From NCBI RefSeq assembly GCF_014197535.1, contig NZ_JACIFV010000001.1:310001-374000 (forward strand): 64,000 nucleotides of DNA, written 5' to 3'. Below are positions 25,353 through 33,604 of this stretch, piece by piece. The stretch is from Rhizobium aethiopicum (GTDB lineage Bacteria > Pseudomonadota > Alphaproteobacteria > Rhizobiales > Rhizobiaceae). Position 1 is the first letter of the stretch, and each line of letters starts with the position of its first letter. The position numbers and the translations under genes were made by a program. The notes under the pieces are model-generated. The model made no database searches. It was given only the letters and a program-made list of their open reading frames with translations, and was not told the origin of the DNA.

Positions 25353-25742
25353 ACCAAGGCGAATCCTTTAACAGCTGCTAAACGGTAGTCGGCAAGAGAG
25401 GCGGACAACTTTCGACGCCGCAAATGTCGGCACAGGAGAAATAGTAAAGTTGCAATTACACCGAAGGAAGAATGGCTGACAGGAACTAGTCGAAGGCGAG
25501 GCATGAGGATTGCGTTGCAAAACCTGGCCAATCCCGTCATCAGAGCGTCTGCCATCGGCCATCATCGCAACAATAGCCGATGCAGCTTGGGGCGCTCCGA
25601 CATCCTAGAGCGCCCACTCCTTTCCAGCGGCATACCTTCACACCAAGTCACGGTGGGTAACCAATCGTCAATTACGAATTTGGAATACACGCGTATATTA
25701 GACTTCGGGATTACAATCCCTGCCTTGAGCGGGTTGAGGACA
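25353..25742. other. Intergenic stretch between divergent small genes
   Basis: These 390 bases separate the small membrane protein gene from the DUF982 gene. The DUF982 frame is open upstream to 25503, but that extension is not protein-like and lacks a start signal. I see nothing else in it. Confidence 0.5.
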
Positions 25743-26045
25743 ATGGACTGGGACGCAACCTCTGCATTCACGCCCGTCGGGCTGGCTCTTCGCGGCCAGC
25801 CAGCTCACAGGATCGTCCGCACCCTCGGCGACGCGGCATATATGCTGCTCAAGGACTGGCCTTCCGATGACGGCGAAGAATATGTTACTGCTGTCAAGGC
25901 TTGCGTCGATGCGATCAGCGGTCAGATCGCTCCGGAGCAATTTTGGGACGCGTTCCTGCGTGCGGCCGATGAAGCCGGCATCGCTGCTCTGACCGTCGTT
26001 CACAGCGAGCAAAAGGAGCGGGTGGTTGCGAGTCGCTCCTTTTGA
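25743..26045 (+). CDS. DUF982 protein, copy 2
   Basis: A 100-residue protein that begins MDWDATSAFTPVGLALRG and has the DUF982 core RIVRTLGDAAYMLLKDWPSD, EYVTAVKACVDAISGQIAPE and ADEAGIAALTVV. Residues 1-85 match the copy at 21378-21689 at most positions, so the two derive from a duplication. The start follows TTGAGGACA. DUF982 function is unknown. Confidence 0.85.
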   Translation: MDWDATSAFTPVGLALRGQPAHRIVRTLGDAAYMLLKDWPSDDGEEYVTAVKACVDAISGQIAPEQFWDAFLRAADEAGIAALTVVHSEQKERVVASRSF

Positions 26046-26087
26046 CCTGATCATCGATGATGCTAGGTCGATATCAGAACGTAAGAA

Positions 26088-26231
26088 ATGAGAGCCGTCC
26101 GCATTGCAGCCGCTCAGACTGTCGAAAATCGAGAGGATGGCGAAGGTGCTCTGTCCCTTGCAGTCGAGTTTTCGCAACGGACAGAAGCCGCAGGTGCAAG
26201 GCTCCTTTGTTTTCCCGAGGGATACGTATAG
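26088..26231 (+). pseudogene. N-terminal fragment of a nitrilase-family (carbon-nitrogen hydrolase) gene
   Basis: From the ATG at 26088 the frame reads MRAVRIAAAQTVENREDGEG, later AAGARLLCFPEGYV, then TAG. The start (IAAAQ), the A-x-G-A-x-L-L-C-F-P-E-G motif and the catalytic Glu44 are those of carbon-nitrogen hydrolases. In relatives the next residues are a Gln-Gly-Tyr; here a TAG followed by GGGTAT fits a CAG to TAG change, after which similarity is lost within a few codons. Only about 50 of some 280 residues remain. Confidence 0.7.
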
Positions 26232-26339
26232 GGGTATACTGCTCCACTTTTTCGCATTTTTCCGCCCTTCCAAAACGAAATTAACGCCCGAGTCTGTTCG
26301 AATCGGACGCTGATCCTATGGCTGCATTAGACAAACGTA

Positions 26340-26379
26340 GTCTGCGAAATTGCAGACATCTGCTGCGAAGGACAATCAG
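26340..26379. repeat. Long-range direct repeat, right copy
   Basis: GTCTGCGAAATTGCAGAC followed by ATCTGCTGCGAAGGACAATCAG matches the left copy at 23033-23071. It ends at the stop codon of metY, so it marks the point where the well-ordered gene region begins again. Confidence 0.7.
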
Positions 26380-27659
26380 ATCTTCGAGAGCGCCTGCTCA
26401 AGATCAGCGATGATGTCCCTGACGTCCTCGATGCCGATGGAAAGGCGCACTACGTCGGCTCCGGCACCGGCGGCGATCTTCTGCTCGTCGCTCAGCTGCC
26501 GATGCGTTGTCGAGGCCGGATGAATGACGAGCGAGCGGGTGTCGCCGACATTGGCAAGATGGGAGAAGAGCTCAAGTCCTTCCACCAGCGTCTTGCCAGC
26601 CTCATAACCGCCCCGGACACCGAAGGTGAAGACGGAGCCCGCGCCCTTCGGCGAATAACGCTGCTGCAGGGCATGGTTCGGATCGTCTTCGAGACCGGCA
26701 TAATTCACCCAGGCGATCTTGCTGTGCGCCTTCAGCCACCGGGCGACGGCGGTGGCATTGTCGCTGTGGCGCTGCATTCTGAGCGGCAGGGTCTCGATGC
26801 CGGTCAGGATCAGGAAGGCATTGAAGGGCGAAATCGCCGGGCCAAGGTCGCGCAGGCCGAGCACGCGGGCAGCGATCGCGAAGGCGAAATTGCCGAAAGT
26901 CGCGTGCAGAACCATGCCGTTATATTCCGGGCGCGGGCTCGACAGCATCGGGTAATTGCCTGACTTCGACCAGTCGAAGGTGCCGCCGTCGACGACAAGG
27001 CCGCCCATGGAGTTGCCGTGGCCGCCGAGAAATTTCGTCAGCGAGTGCACGACGATATCGGCGCCGTGCTCGATCGGACGGATGAGATAGGGTGTTGCCA
27101 TCGTATTGTCGACGATCAGCGGCAGGCCGCAGCGATGCGCGACGTCGGCAATGGCGGCGATATCGACGAAGGTGCCGCCCGGATTGGCAAGGCTTTCGAT
27201 AAAGATGCCGCGGGTCTTGTCGTCGATCTGGCTTTCGAAGCTCGCCGGATCGGCGGAATCGGCCCAGCGCACCTGCCAGCCGAAATTCTCGAAAGCATGG
27301 CCGAACTGATTGATCGAGCCGCCATAGAGCTTGCGGGCGGCGATGAAATTTTCGCCCGGGCGCATGATGGTGTGGAAGACGATCATCTGCGCCGCATGGC
27401 CGGAGGCGACGGCAAGGGCCGCCGTGCCGCCCTCCAGCGCGGCGACGCGCTCCTCGAGCACGGCCTGCGTCGGGTTCATGATGCGGGTGTAGATATTACC
27501 GAAGGCCTGCAGGCCGAAGAGGGCGGCGGCGTGATCGGAATCGTTGAAGACGAAAGCGGTCGTCTGGTAGATCGGCGTCACCCGTGCGCCGGTCGCCGGG
27601 TCGGGCTGTGCGCCTGCGTGGACCGCCAAGGTGTTGAATCCAGGATCGTTCTTGGCCAT
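26376..27659 (-). CDS. metY: O-acetylhomoserine sulfhydrylase (aminocarboxypropyltransferase)
   Basis: PLP enzyme of the Cys/Met metabolism family that makes homocysteine from O-acetylhomoserine and sulfide. The 427-residue protein has the family pattern: [11 protein letters not shown] near the start, [22 protein letters not shown] (ends given), [11 protein letters not shown], and the PLP-binding Lys209 in [13 protein letters not shown]. The length of about 430 separates it from the shorter cystathionine enzymes. The ATG at 27659 follows GGAGGG at four bases and is preferred over the upstream start at 27683. Closely related methionine gamma-lyases and MetZ cannot be fully excluded. Confidence 0.88.
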   Translation of the reverse strand: MAKNDPGFNTLAVHAGAQPDPATGARVTPIYQTTAFVFNDSDHAAALFGLQAFGNIYTRIMNPTQAVLEERVAALEGGTAALAVASGHAAQMIVFHTIMRPGENFIAARKLYGGSINQFGHAFENFGWQVRWADSADPASFESQIDDKTRGIFIESLANPGGTFVDIAAIADVAHRCGLPLIVDNTMATPYLIRPIEHGADIVVHSLTKFLGGHGNSMGGLVVDGGTFDWSKSGNYPMLSSPRPEYNGMVLHATFGNFAFAIAARVLGLRDLGPAISPFNAFLILTGIETLPLRMQRHSDNATAVARWLKAHSKIAWVNYAGLEDDPNHALQQRYSPKGAGSVFTFGVRGGYEAGKTLVEGLELFSHLANVGDTRSLVIHPASTTHRQLSDEQKIAAGAGADVVRLSIGIEDVRDIIADLEQALSKI

Positions 27660-27778
27660 GTCGCCCTCCGAATTGTTGCTCACGGGGCAGGATCATAGCT
27701 TGTCGCCTACGAAAGTTAATCGCGATCCGTTTCAACCCTTTGGCGTTCGGTGGAAAATCCGTCTCAGGGCAGCCCTGC

Positions 27779-28207
27779 TCAGGCAATGAGACGAGGATAT
27801 TCGATCGCCGGGCAGCGGTTCATCACCACTTTAATGCCGGCAGCCTCCGCCTTTGCCGCCGCGGCATCGTCGCGGACGCCAAGCTGAGCCCAGATCACCT
27901 TCGGCAACGGCCTTAGCGCCAACGCCTCCTCAACGACCCCATCGAGATATTCGGCAGCGCGAAAGACATCGACCATATCGATCGGCACCGGAACGTCGGC
28001 AAGCCGGGCGTAGACGGTGCGGCCCTGGATCTGTTTGCCCGCCTGCCCCGGATTGACGGGAATGACCTCATAGCCGCGCGACAGCAGATAGCCCATGACG
28101 CCGTTGCTCGGCCGGGCCGGATTGGGCGAGGCACCGGTCAGCGCGATGGTCTTTACCGACTGCAGGATTCCGGCGAGATAATCATCCGTGTAGGCGTCGT
28201 GATCCAT
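27779..28207 (-). CDS. CoA-binding domain protein (YccU type)
   Basis: A 142-residue protein with the single Rossmann CoA-binding domain: KTIALTGASPNPARPSNGVM near residue 20, GYEVIPVNPG, and the C-terminal VVMNRCPAIEYPRL with the cysteine-proline motif typical of this family. These proteins resemble the CoA-binding part of succinyl-CoA synthetase but have no known reaction. GGAGAAACGGAA precedes the ATG. It lies 119 bases upstream of metY on the same strand and may be co-transcribed with it. Confidence 0.88.
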   Translation of the reverse strand: MDHDAYTDDYLAGILQSVKTIALTGASPNPARPSNGVMGYLLSRGYEVIPVNPGQAGKQIQGRTVYARLADVPVPIDMVDVFRAAEYLDGVVEEALALRPLPKVIWAQLGVRDDAAAAKAEAAGIKVVMNRCPAIEYPRLIA

Positions 28208-28323
28208 TTCCGTTTCTCCATTCCGGGAATGCCTTTGAGCCCGCCGGCATTTTTTGCATTTCGGCAAAACCGGCTGCACGTGTTTTGCGTATATAGGAGT
28301 TGAATGGCCCTGAGGATGATTCA

Positions 28324-28647
28324 ATGAGAAAAATTGCTCTTGCCGTCATGCTTGTGCTCGCCGCATCATCGGCAGCGGCGATCTCGCGCTACAATCCGCT
28401 CACCATGAGCTGCGCCAACGTGCGGGCGGCCATCCACAATCAGGGCGCCGTCATCTTCCGCTACCAATCTCCCCGCGGGCTGCCGCTTTATGATCGCTAC
28501 GTCCGCAACAGCAATTATTGCGACGCAACCGATTATGCGGAATGGACTCATATCCCGGCAAAGGATGATCCCCGCTGCCCGGTTCTGAATTGCCAGAGCA
28601 TAGACAACCTTGACGGGATGCTCGTCATTCCGCATCATCAGCTCTGA
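28324..28647 (+). CDS. Small exported protein of unknown function
   Basis: A 107-residue protein with signal sequence MRKIALAVMLVLAASSAAA and probable cleavage after it. The mature part holds four cysteines (MSCANV, NYCDAT, RCPVLNC) that could form two disulfides, in a sequence TMSCANVRAAIHNQGAVIFRY (ends TMSC and IFRY) seen in a family of small rhizobial periplasmic proteins. No function is known. It is divergent from the CoA-binding protein gene. Confidence 0.78.
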   Translation: MRKIALAVMLVLAASSAAAISRYNPLTMSCANVRAAIHNQGAVIFRYQSPRGLPLYDRYVRNSNYCDATDYAEWTHIPAKDDPRCPVLNCQSIDNLDGMLVIPHHQL

Positions 28648-29119
28648 CGTCGCCGCCGCCGCGCGCCCTGCAGGCACCGTTCGCCTTTCGCGCTTGCAAA
28701 CAGGCTTAGAGTTCAATCGCGCGCTGCGATTTCTCCGAGAATATACAATCTAAAGCTTCTTTTTTCGTGTATGTCAAAGTTATAGAATAATATCTGTATT
28801 TCAGCAGCATAGAAAGAACCGCTCCGGATTTCCCCCAGCCGTTTTCTCCTTCGGTTCCCCATAAGATCACGATGCGTTCTCTCGTCCATTAGAAACATCT
28901 CATAGTTGAGGAGATCGCGTGGATTGAACGCATATCGCGCGCACGTAAAACTTGTCGTCAGGCCCCGCCATTGTTTGCATACTGAAAGGATGATATTGAA
29001 CCCGAAAACGCATCCGCACCGCGGCAATGCATTTTCGTGCAAATATCAGTTGTCTTTCCAGAATTCTGCCCCGTCGAGGCGAGGCGCTTGGCCTTCCTCC
29101 GCAGCACCGGATTTATCCC
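28648..29119. other. Intergenic stretch without a clear gene
   Basis: These 472 bases include an A/T-rich part near 28730-28800. A minus-strand frame (28713-29042) has a polar, protein-like C-terminal half but no convincing start or family, so I leave it out. The promoter of the EamA gene must lie near the right end. Confidence 0.5.
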
Positions 29120-29956
29120 TTGCCTCTCGACGTCATCCTGCTCGTTCTGTTCGGTGCGCTGCTGCATGCGACATGGAACGCGATCGTCAAAGCGGGAAGC
29201 GATAAATCCCTGGATGCGGCGTTGATTTCGGCCGGCGGCGCAGTGTCCGCGTTGCCGTTTCTGGCATTTCTGCCGTTGCCGCAAAGCGCGGCCTGGCCGT
29301 TCATCGGCGCCTCGGCCATCCTGCAGTTCGCCTATTTCCAGCTGGTTGCCGCCGCCTACCGAGCCGGTGATATCGGCCTCGTCTATCCGCTGATGCGCGG
29401 TTGCGCGCCGTTGCTGGTCGCCGCAACAAGCGGTGTCGTCCTGCGCGAAAATCTTTCCGGCGCCGCTCTTGCCGGGATCATGACGATTTCAGCCGGCGTC
29501 CTGACGCTCGCCTTGGAAGCTCGGCGCAGCAGCGGCCATGCGGTCGCCTTCTCCATTGCGAATGCTTTCGTCATCGCCAGCTACACTTATGTCGACGGCA
29601 TCGGCGCACGTCTTTCAGGCAATGCGGTTTCCTATACGTTGTGGATGTCGCTGCTGCCGCCGATACTGCTGTTTGCCTGGGCGGCGTCGCAGCGCGGCAG
29701 CTTGATGGTGCTGCATCACGTTCGCCGCAACTGGTGGCGCGGCCTGATCGGCGGCGCGGGATCGATTGCATCCTATGGACTGGCACTTTGGGCGATGACA
29801 AAGGCGCCGGTGGCGACCGTTGCCGCACTGCGGGAAACTTCGATCCTCTTTGCGCTGGTGCTTTCCGTTGCCGTCTTCAAGGAAAAAGCCGGCATCTGGC
29901 GTTACGTCGCCGGGGTCGTCATCGCGATCGGCGTGCTGGTTCTGAAACTCGCCTGA
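29120..29956 (+). CDS. EamA-family (DMT superfamily) transporter
   Basis: A ten-helix membrane protein with two EamA repeats; the first reads VILLVLFGALLHATWNAIVK and the second ends WRYVAGVVIAIGVLVLKLA. The start is uncertain: the frame is open from an ATG at 29027, but the residues before LPLDVILL do not look like a transporter N-terminus; TTG at 29120 gives 278 residues, the usual family size. The substrate is unknown; this family exports or imports metabolites. Its stop codon abuts the stop of the convergent enoyl-CoA hydratase gene. Confidence 0.85.
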   Translation: MPLDVILLVLFGALLHATWNAIVKAGSDKSLDAALISAGGAVSALPFLAFLPLPQSAAWPFIGASAILQFAYFQLVAAAYRAGDIGLVYPLMRGCAPLLVAATSGVVLRENLSGAALAGIMTISAGVLTLALEARRSSGHAVAFSIANAFVIASYTYVDGIGARLSGNAVSYTLWMSLLPPILLFAWAASQRGSLMVLHHVRRNWWRGLIGGAGSIASYGLALWAMTKAPVATVAALRETSILFALVLSVAVFKEKAGIWRYVAGVVIAIGVLVLKLA

Positions 29957-30784
29957 TCATTCGCCCTTCCATTCCGGCTTACGCTTGCCGAGAAAGGCGC
30001 CGATCCCTTCCTGCGCGTCCTGAGTCAGCATGTTTTCCACCATCACCCTGGCGGCATAGTCATAGGCCGCCTCCACTGGCAGTTCGAGCTGCCGATAAAA
30101 CGCTTCCTTGCCGATTTTCAGGATCAGCGGCGATTTGCCGGCAATCACGGCGGCATATTTGGAAACGACCTGTGCCAGATATTGCTTCGGCACGATGCGG
30201 TTGACGAGGCCGAAATCCTTGGCGGTCGAGGCATCGATCGTCTCGCCGGTCAAGAGCATCTCCATCGCCTGCTTGCGGTGCGCGGCACGGGAAACGGCCA
30301 CCATCGGCGTCGAACAGAACAGGCCGATATTGACGCCCGGCGTGCAGAACGTCGAAGTGTCGGTGCAGATCGCCAGATCGCACGAGGCGACGAGTTGACA
30401 GCCCGCAGCCGTTGCAAGCCCATCGACCTCGGCGATGACAGGTTTTGGCAGATGCGCGATCTTCAGCATCAAATCGGCGCAAAGCCGGAAGCTTTTCTCG
30501 AAGAAAGCGGCGCCCTGATCTTCGTCGACGCGATGGGCCGTGAGTTCCTTGAGGTCATGGCCGGCGGAAAAGACGACGCCGGTGGAGGCGATGACGACGA
30601 CGCGCACATCCAAATCCGCCTCCGCCTTTTCGAGCTCAGCCATCAGCGCTTCGAGAAGCGCGATCGAAAGCACATTGGCCGGCGGGTCGTTAAGCACGAG
30701 CCGCAGCACGCCGTCGCGCAACGAGCGGAGCAACAATCCATCCGTCCCGTCCGTTTCCTTTCGGAAGGATACGATTTCGGCCAT
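29957..30784 (-). CDS. Enoyl-CoA hydratase/isomerase family protein
   Basis: A 275-residue crotonase-fold protein. The oxyanion-hole motifs are seen as VFSAGHDLKEL and, for the second, AEVDGLATAAGCQLVASCDL. The C-terminal part contains ITDAR-like helices ending GIGAFLGKRKPEW. The catalytic Glu pair of true enoyl-CoA hydratases is not clear: the second position is in CTPGVNIGLFCSTPM, where a Glu is usually found, so it may be a hydratase-like isomerase. The start at 30784 follows AGGGAG. No other fatty-acid genes adjoin it. Confidence 0.88.
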   Translation of the reverse strand: MAEIVSFRKETDGTDGLLLRSLRDGVLRLVLNDPPANVLSIALLEALMAELEKAEADLDVRVVVIASTGVVFSAGHDLKELTAHRVDEDQGAAFFEKSFRLCADLMLKIAHLPKPVIAEVDGLATAAGCQLVASCDLAICTDTSTFCTPGVNIGLFCSTPMVAVSRAAHRKQAMEMLLTGETIDASTAKDFGLVNRIVPKQYLAQVVSKYAAVIAGKSPLILKIGKEAFYRQLELPVEAAYDYAARVMVENMLTQDAQEGIGAFLGKRKPEWKGE

Positions 30785-30866
30785 GATGCTGCTCCCTGCG
30801 CTCGATTTCCACACATCCGTTCTGCCACAAGGCGCCGCCAATTTCGAGCAGGATCCGCCGTCGCGG

Positions 30867-31097
30867 TCAAAACCAGAACCATGATTTCGATCTCTCTGCC
30901 CTCGCCTGCGCAGGGGTCAGACCGATATCGCGAAGCTCGTCAACGGTGAGTTCCGAAAGCTTGCGGCGGCTGCGACGCTTTTCGAGCCGGCACTCGATGG
31001 CCGCCAGCAGCCGCCTGCCCCAGCGCGCCGTCTCGCGGCGTTTCAGCCGAAGGGCGCTGAGCGGTATCTCTAAGCTTTCGTCGAATTCCACGGTCAT
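30867..31097 (-). CDS. DUF1127 protein
   Basis: A 76-residue basic protein whose C-terminus carries the DUF1127 motif: RRKLSELTVDELRDIGLTPA followed by an aromatic end SWFWF. Small DUF1127 proteins of alphaproteobacteria are linked to stress response and phosphate/carbon metabolism and to RNA turnover, but this longer form is not characterised. AAGGATGAAGAG precedes the ATG. It is divergent from the LysR gene at 31191, 93 bases away. Confidence 0.85.
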   Translation of the reverse strand: MTVEFDESLEIPLSALRLKRRETARWGRRLLAAIECRLEKRRSRRKLSELTVDELRDIGLTPAQARAERSKSWFWF

Positions 31098-31190
31098 CTC
31101 TTCATCCTTTCCTGATGGACGAAAGATGCGCTGGAAGGCGCAGCGAAAGAAGCTTATGGATATTATCATATGCATAAGGATTTCTTTGGC

Positions 31191-32069
31191 ATGCTCCTCA
31201 ATCTCGATCAGCTCGCAACCTTCATCAATGTCACCGACCTCGGGAGCTTTACGGCTGCGGCCGACAAGGAAGGCGTGACGCAGCCGGCCGTCAGCCTGCA
31301 GATCAAGGGGCTCGAACAGCGGCTCGGCGTCAGGCTGATCGAGCGCGTCGGGCGGCAGGCGCAACCGACCGCGGCGGGCATCGACCTGCTTTCGCATGCA
31401 AGGCGTCTGCTTCAGCAGGCAGCCGCGGCGGAAGAAGCGATGATGCCCCACCGGGATAGCTCCAGCGGCCGGGTGCGCATCGGCAGCGGCGGCACGGCAT
31501 CGATCCATCTGCTTCCCCGCGCCATCGCCGCCGCCCGGCAGTCCATGCCCGGCCTCGAAATCACCGTCTCGATCGGCAATGCCGACGATATTCTGCGCAA
31601 TCTGGAAGCCAACAGTCTCGACATCGCCGTCGTGGCCCTGCCGGCATCGGGACGGAACTTCGAGATCGAACCCTTTTACGAGGAGGAATTGCTGGCTGTC
31701 GCCCCTGCGGGCAGCCCGGTGCCCAAGGGTGGGCCGGACGCCGCCTTCATGCGCGACAGGACGCTGCTGCTTTACGAGGGCGGCAATACGAGGCGGGCAA
31801 TCGACGCCTGGCTGGCCGCCCCGGATACGAGGATCCGACCGGCGATGGAGTTCGGCAGTATCGAGGCGATCAAGGAACTGGTGGCCGTCGGACTCGGCTG
31901 GTCAATCCTGCCGGGGCTGGCGGTGAAACGCGACCGCGCCGGTCTCCTGACGACATCGTCGCTGCGGCCGAAGCTGACACGCCGCCTGGGCATCGTTCTT
32001 CGCCGGGACAAACATCTGACACGCGGCCTTCGTGAAATGATAAAATGCCTGCGTGCCTTTGAGGATTAG
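31191..32069 (+). CDS. LysR-family transcriptional regulator
   Basis: A 292-residue regulator: the winged helix-turn-helix is MLLNLDQLATFINVTDLGSF with TQPAVSLQIKGLEQRLGVRL (about residues 1-60), then a linker and a substrate-binding-protein-like effector domain from about residue 88 (GRVRIGSGGTASIHLLP). An ATG seven codons upstream (31170) is possible. The neighbouring DUF1127 gene is the natural candidate target. The effector is unknown. Confidence 0.92.
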   Translation: MLLNLDQLATFINVTDLGSFTAAADKEGVTQPAVSLQIKGLEQRLGVRLIERVGRQAQPTAAGIDLLSHARRLLQQAAAAEEAMMPHRDSSSGRVRIGSGGTASIHLLPRAIAAARQSMPGLEITVSIGNADDILRNLEANSLDIAVVALPASGRNFEIEPFYEEELLAVAPAGSPVPKGGPDAAFMRDRTLLLYEGGNTRRAIDAWLAAPDTRIRPAMEFGSIEAIKELVAVGLGWSILPGLAVKRDRAGLLTTSSLRPKLTRRLGIVLRRDKHLTRGLREMIKCLRAFED

Positions 32070-32361
32070 CGATGGTTTCGATCCCAGACGGGCAACGCTA
32101 AAAACATTAAACGGGGCAAATATTCAGCCCGAATGTGAGGTATCACAACACCACACAGCTAACCACTTGTTTTCATTTGTTCTTTTTTCCGATCGTCGCG
32201 AAGGCCGATATTGACCCTGTGTCACATTGCCTTTATACACCGCGCCAGAACGCAGCCTGTCCGGGCTGCTTTCTTTTTGGCAGGTTCGCGCTTGCCAATC
32301 CAAGCAACAAGAAACGCCCTTAAAGCCCTCGGGCCAAGGGTCCTAAAAGAGAGTATTCACT

Positions 32362-32826
32362 ATGGCAACCTTCTCACAGAAGCCTGCAGAGGTGGAGAAG
32401 AAGTGGGTGATCATCGACGCCGAAGGGCTGGTCGTTGGCCGTCTCGCTTCCATCATTGCTATGCGCCTGCGCGGCAAGCATAAGGCAACCTTCACGCCCC
32501 ACGTTGACGACGGCGACAACGTCATCGTCATCAATGCCGACAAGGTCGTTTTCACCGGCAAGAAGTATTCCGACAAGGTCTACTACTGGCACACCGGCTA
32601 TGCCGGCGGCATCAAGGAACGCACCGCACGCCAGATCATCGAAGGCCGCTTCCCCGAGCGCGTCCTCGAAAAGGCCGTCGAACGCATGGTTCCGCGCGGC
32701 CCGCTCGGCCGTCGCCAGATGAAGAACCTGCGCGTCTACGCCGGCTCCAACCATCCCCATGAAGCCCAGCAGCCGGTCGCCCTCGACGTTGCCGCGCTCA
32801 ACAAAAAGAACGTAAGGAGCGCCTGA
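32362..32826 (+). CDS. rplM: 50S ribosomal protein L13
   Basis: Ribosomal protein of 154 residues with the family signature near the centre ([21 protein letters not shown], ends ERVLEKA and GPLGRRQ) and [18 protein letters not shown] at the start. It forms an operon with rpsI, which follows after two bases. The roughly 290-base upstream region probably carries the promoter and leader for this operon. Confidence 0.98.
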   Translation: MATFSQKPAEVEKKWVIIDAEGLVVGRLASIIAMRLRGKHKATFTPHVDDGDNVIVINADKVVFTGKKYSDKVYYWHTGYAGGIKERTARQIIEGRFPERVLEKAVERMVPRGPLGRRQMKNLRVYAGSNHPHEAQQPVALDVAALNKKNVRSA

Positions 32827-32828
32827 TC

Positions 32829-33296
32829 ATGGCTGACCTCTCCTCCCTGAAGGATCTCGGCACGGCTTCCGAAGCTGCTGCTCCGGCCCACGTCCGCAAG
32901 GTCGATTCGCTCGGCCGCTCCTACGCCACCGGCAAGCGCAAGAACGCCGTCGCCCGAGTCTGGGTCAAGCCGGGCTCCGGCAAGATCATCATCAACGGCA
33001 AGGAATTCGCGGAATATTTCGCCCGTCCGGTGCTGCAGATGATCCTGCGCCAGCCGATCGTCGCGGCTGCCCGTGACGGCCAGTTCGACATCGTCGCAAC
33101 CGTTGCCGGCGGCGGCCTCTCCGGCCAGGCCGGTGCTGTTCGCCACGGACTGTCCAAGGCGCTGACCTACTTCGAACCGGGCCTGCGCTCGGTGCTGAAG
33201 AAGGGCGGCTTCCTGACCCGCGACAGCCGCGTCGTCGAACGCAAGAAGTACGGCAAGGCGAAGGCCCGCCGCTCGTTCCAGTTCTCCAAGCGTTAA
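32829..33296 (+). CDS. rpsI: 30S ribosomal protein S9
   Basis: Ribosomal protein of 155 residues. The conserved domain begins at [20 protein letters not shown] and ends with the invariant basic tail RRSFQFSKR, whose last arginine contacts the P-site tRNA. An N-terminal extension of about 25 residues is normal in Rhizobiales. It is the second gene of the rplM-rpsI operon and is followed by a terminator. Confidence 0.98.
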   Translation: MADLSSLKDLGTASEAAAPAHVRKVDSLGRSYATGKRKNAVARVWVKPGSGKIIINGKEFAEYFARPVLQMILRQPIVAAARDGQFDIVATVAGGGLSGQAGAVRHGLSKALTYFEPGLRSVLKKGGFLTRDSRVVERKKYGKAKARRSFQFSKR

Positions 33297-33323
33297 TCGC
33301 TTCGGACAGACGGGAATTTACGA

Positions 33324-33348
33324 AGGCCGGGGAAACCCGGCCTTTTTG
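33324..33348 (+). terminator. Terminator of the rplM-rpsI operon
   Basis: AGGCCGGG and CCCGGCCT enclose a GAAA tetraloop, followed by TTTTTG. It begins 27 bases after the rpsI stop. Confidence 0.93.
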
Positions 33349-33499
33349 TTTGGGCATTCGATGAATCCCGGCATCGCCTCGCCGGTCGCCATTGCCGCAC
33401 TCCGGTTCTGCTGGTAGAAATTCGACCAAACGCTTCGCGAACGAGCGGAGCCCCAATCAAGGTCGCATCATGGGAACAACCAAGTCCGCAGACAACTAA

Positions 33500-33529
33500 G
33501 CCGCAACAACTTTGCGCTGTTGTTGCGGC
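33500..33529. promoter_or_regulatory. Perfect 11-bp inverted repeat upstream of the FloR-like exporter
   Basis: GCCGCAACAAC and GTTGTTGCGGC are exact inverted copies around the eight-base loop TTTGCGCT. The site ends 75 bases before the exporter start. There is no T run after it, so an operator or an attenuator-like leader hairpin is more likely than termination. Confidence 0.6.
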
Positions 33530-33604
33530 ATCTGTCCCAGCAAATCCGATACTGATGAAAGACAGATCGCCGCCGAATGAAAATCATTTGAGCGGATCTT
33601 ACCC

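Noticed and set aside
27660..27778. Possible SAM-II riboswitch before metY
   Set aside because: metY genes of alphaproteobacteria often have one, but I could not find the conserved SAM-II pseudoknot blocks in this 119-base leader.
28713..29042. Minus-strand frame of 109 residues
   Set aside because: The N-terminal part is not protein-like, no ribosome binding site precedes likely internal starts and no family is recognised.
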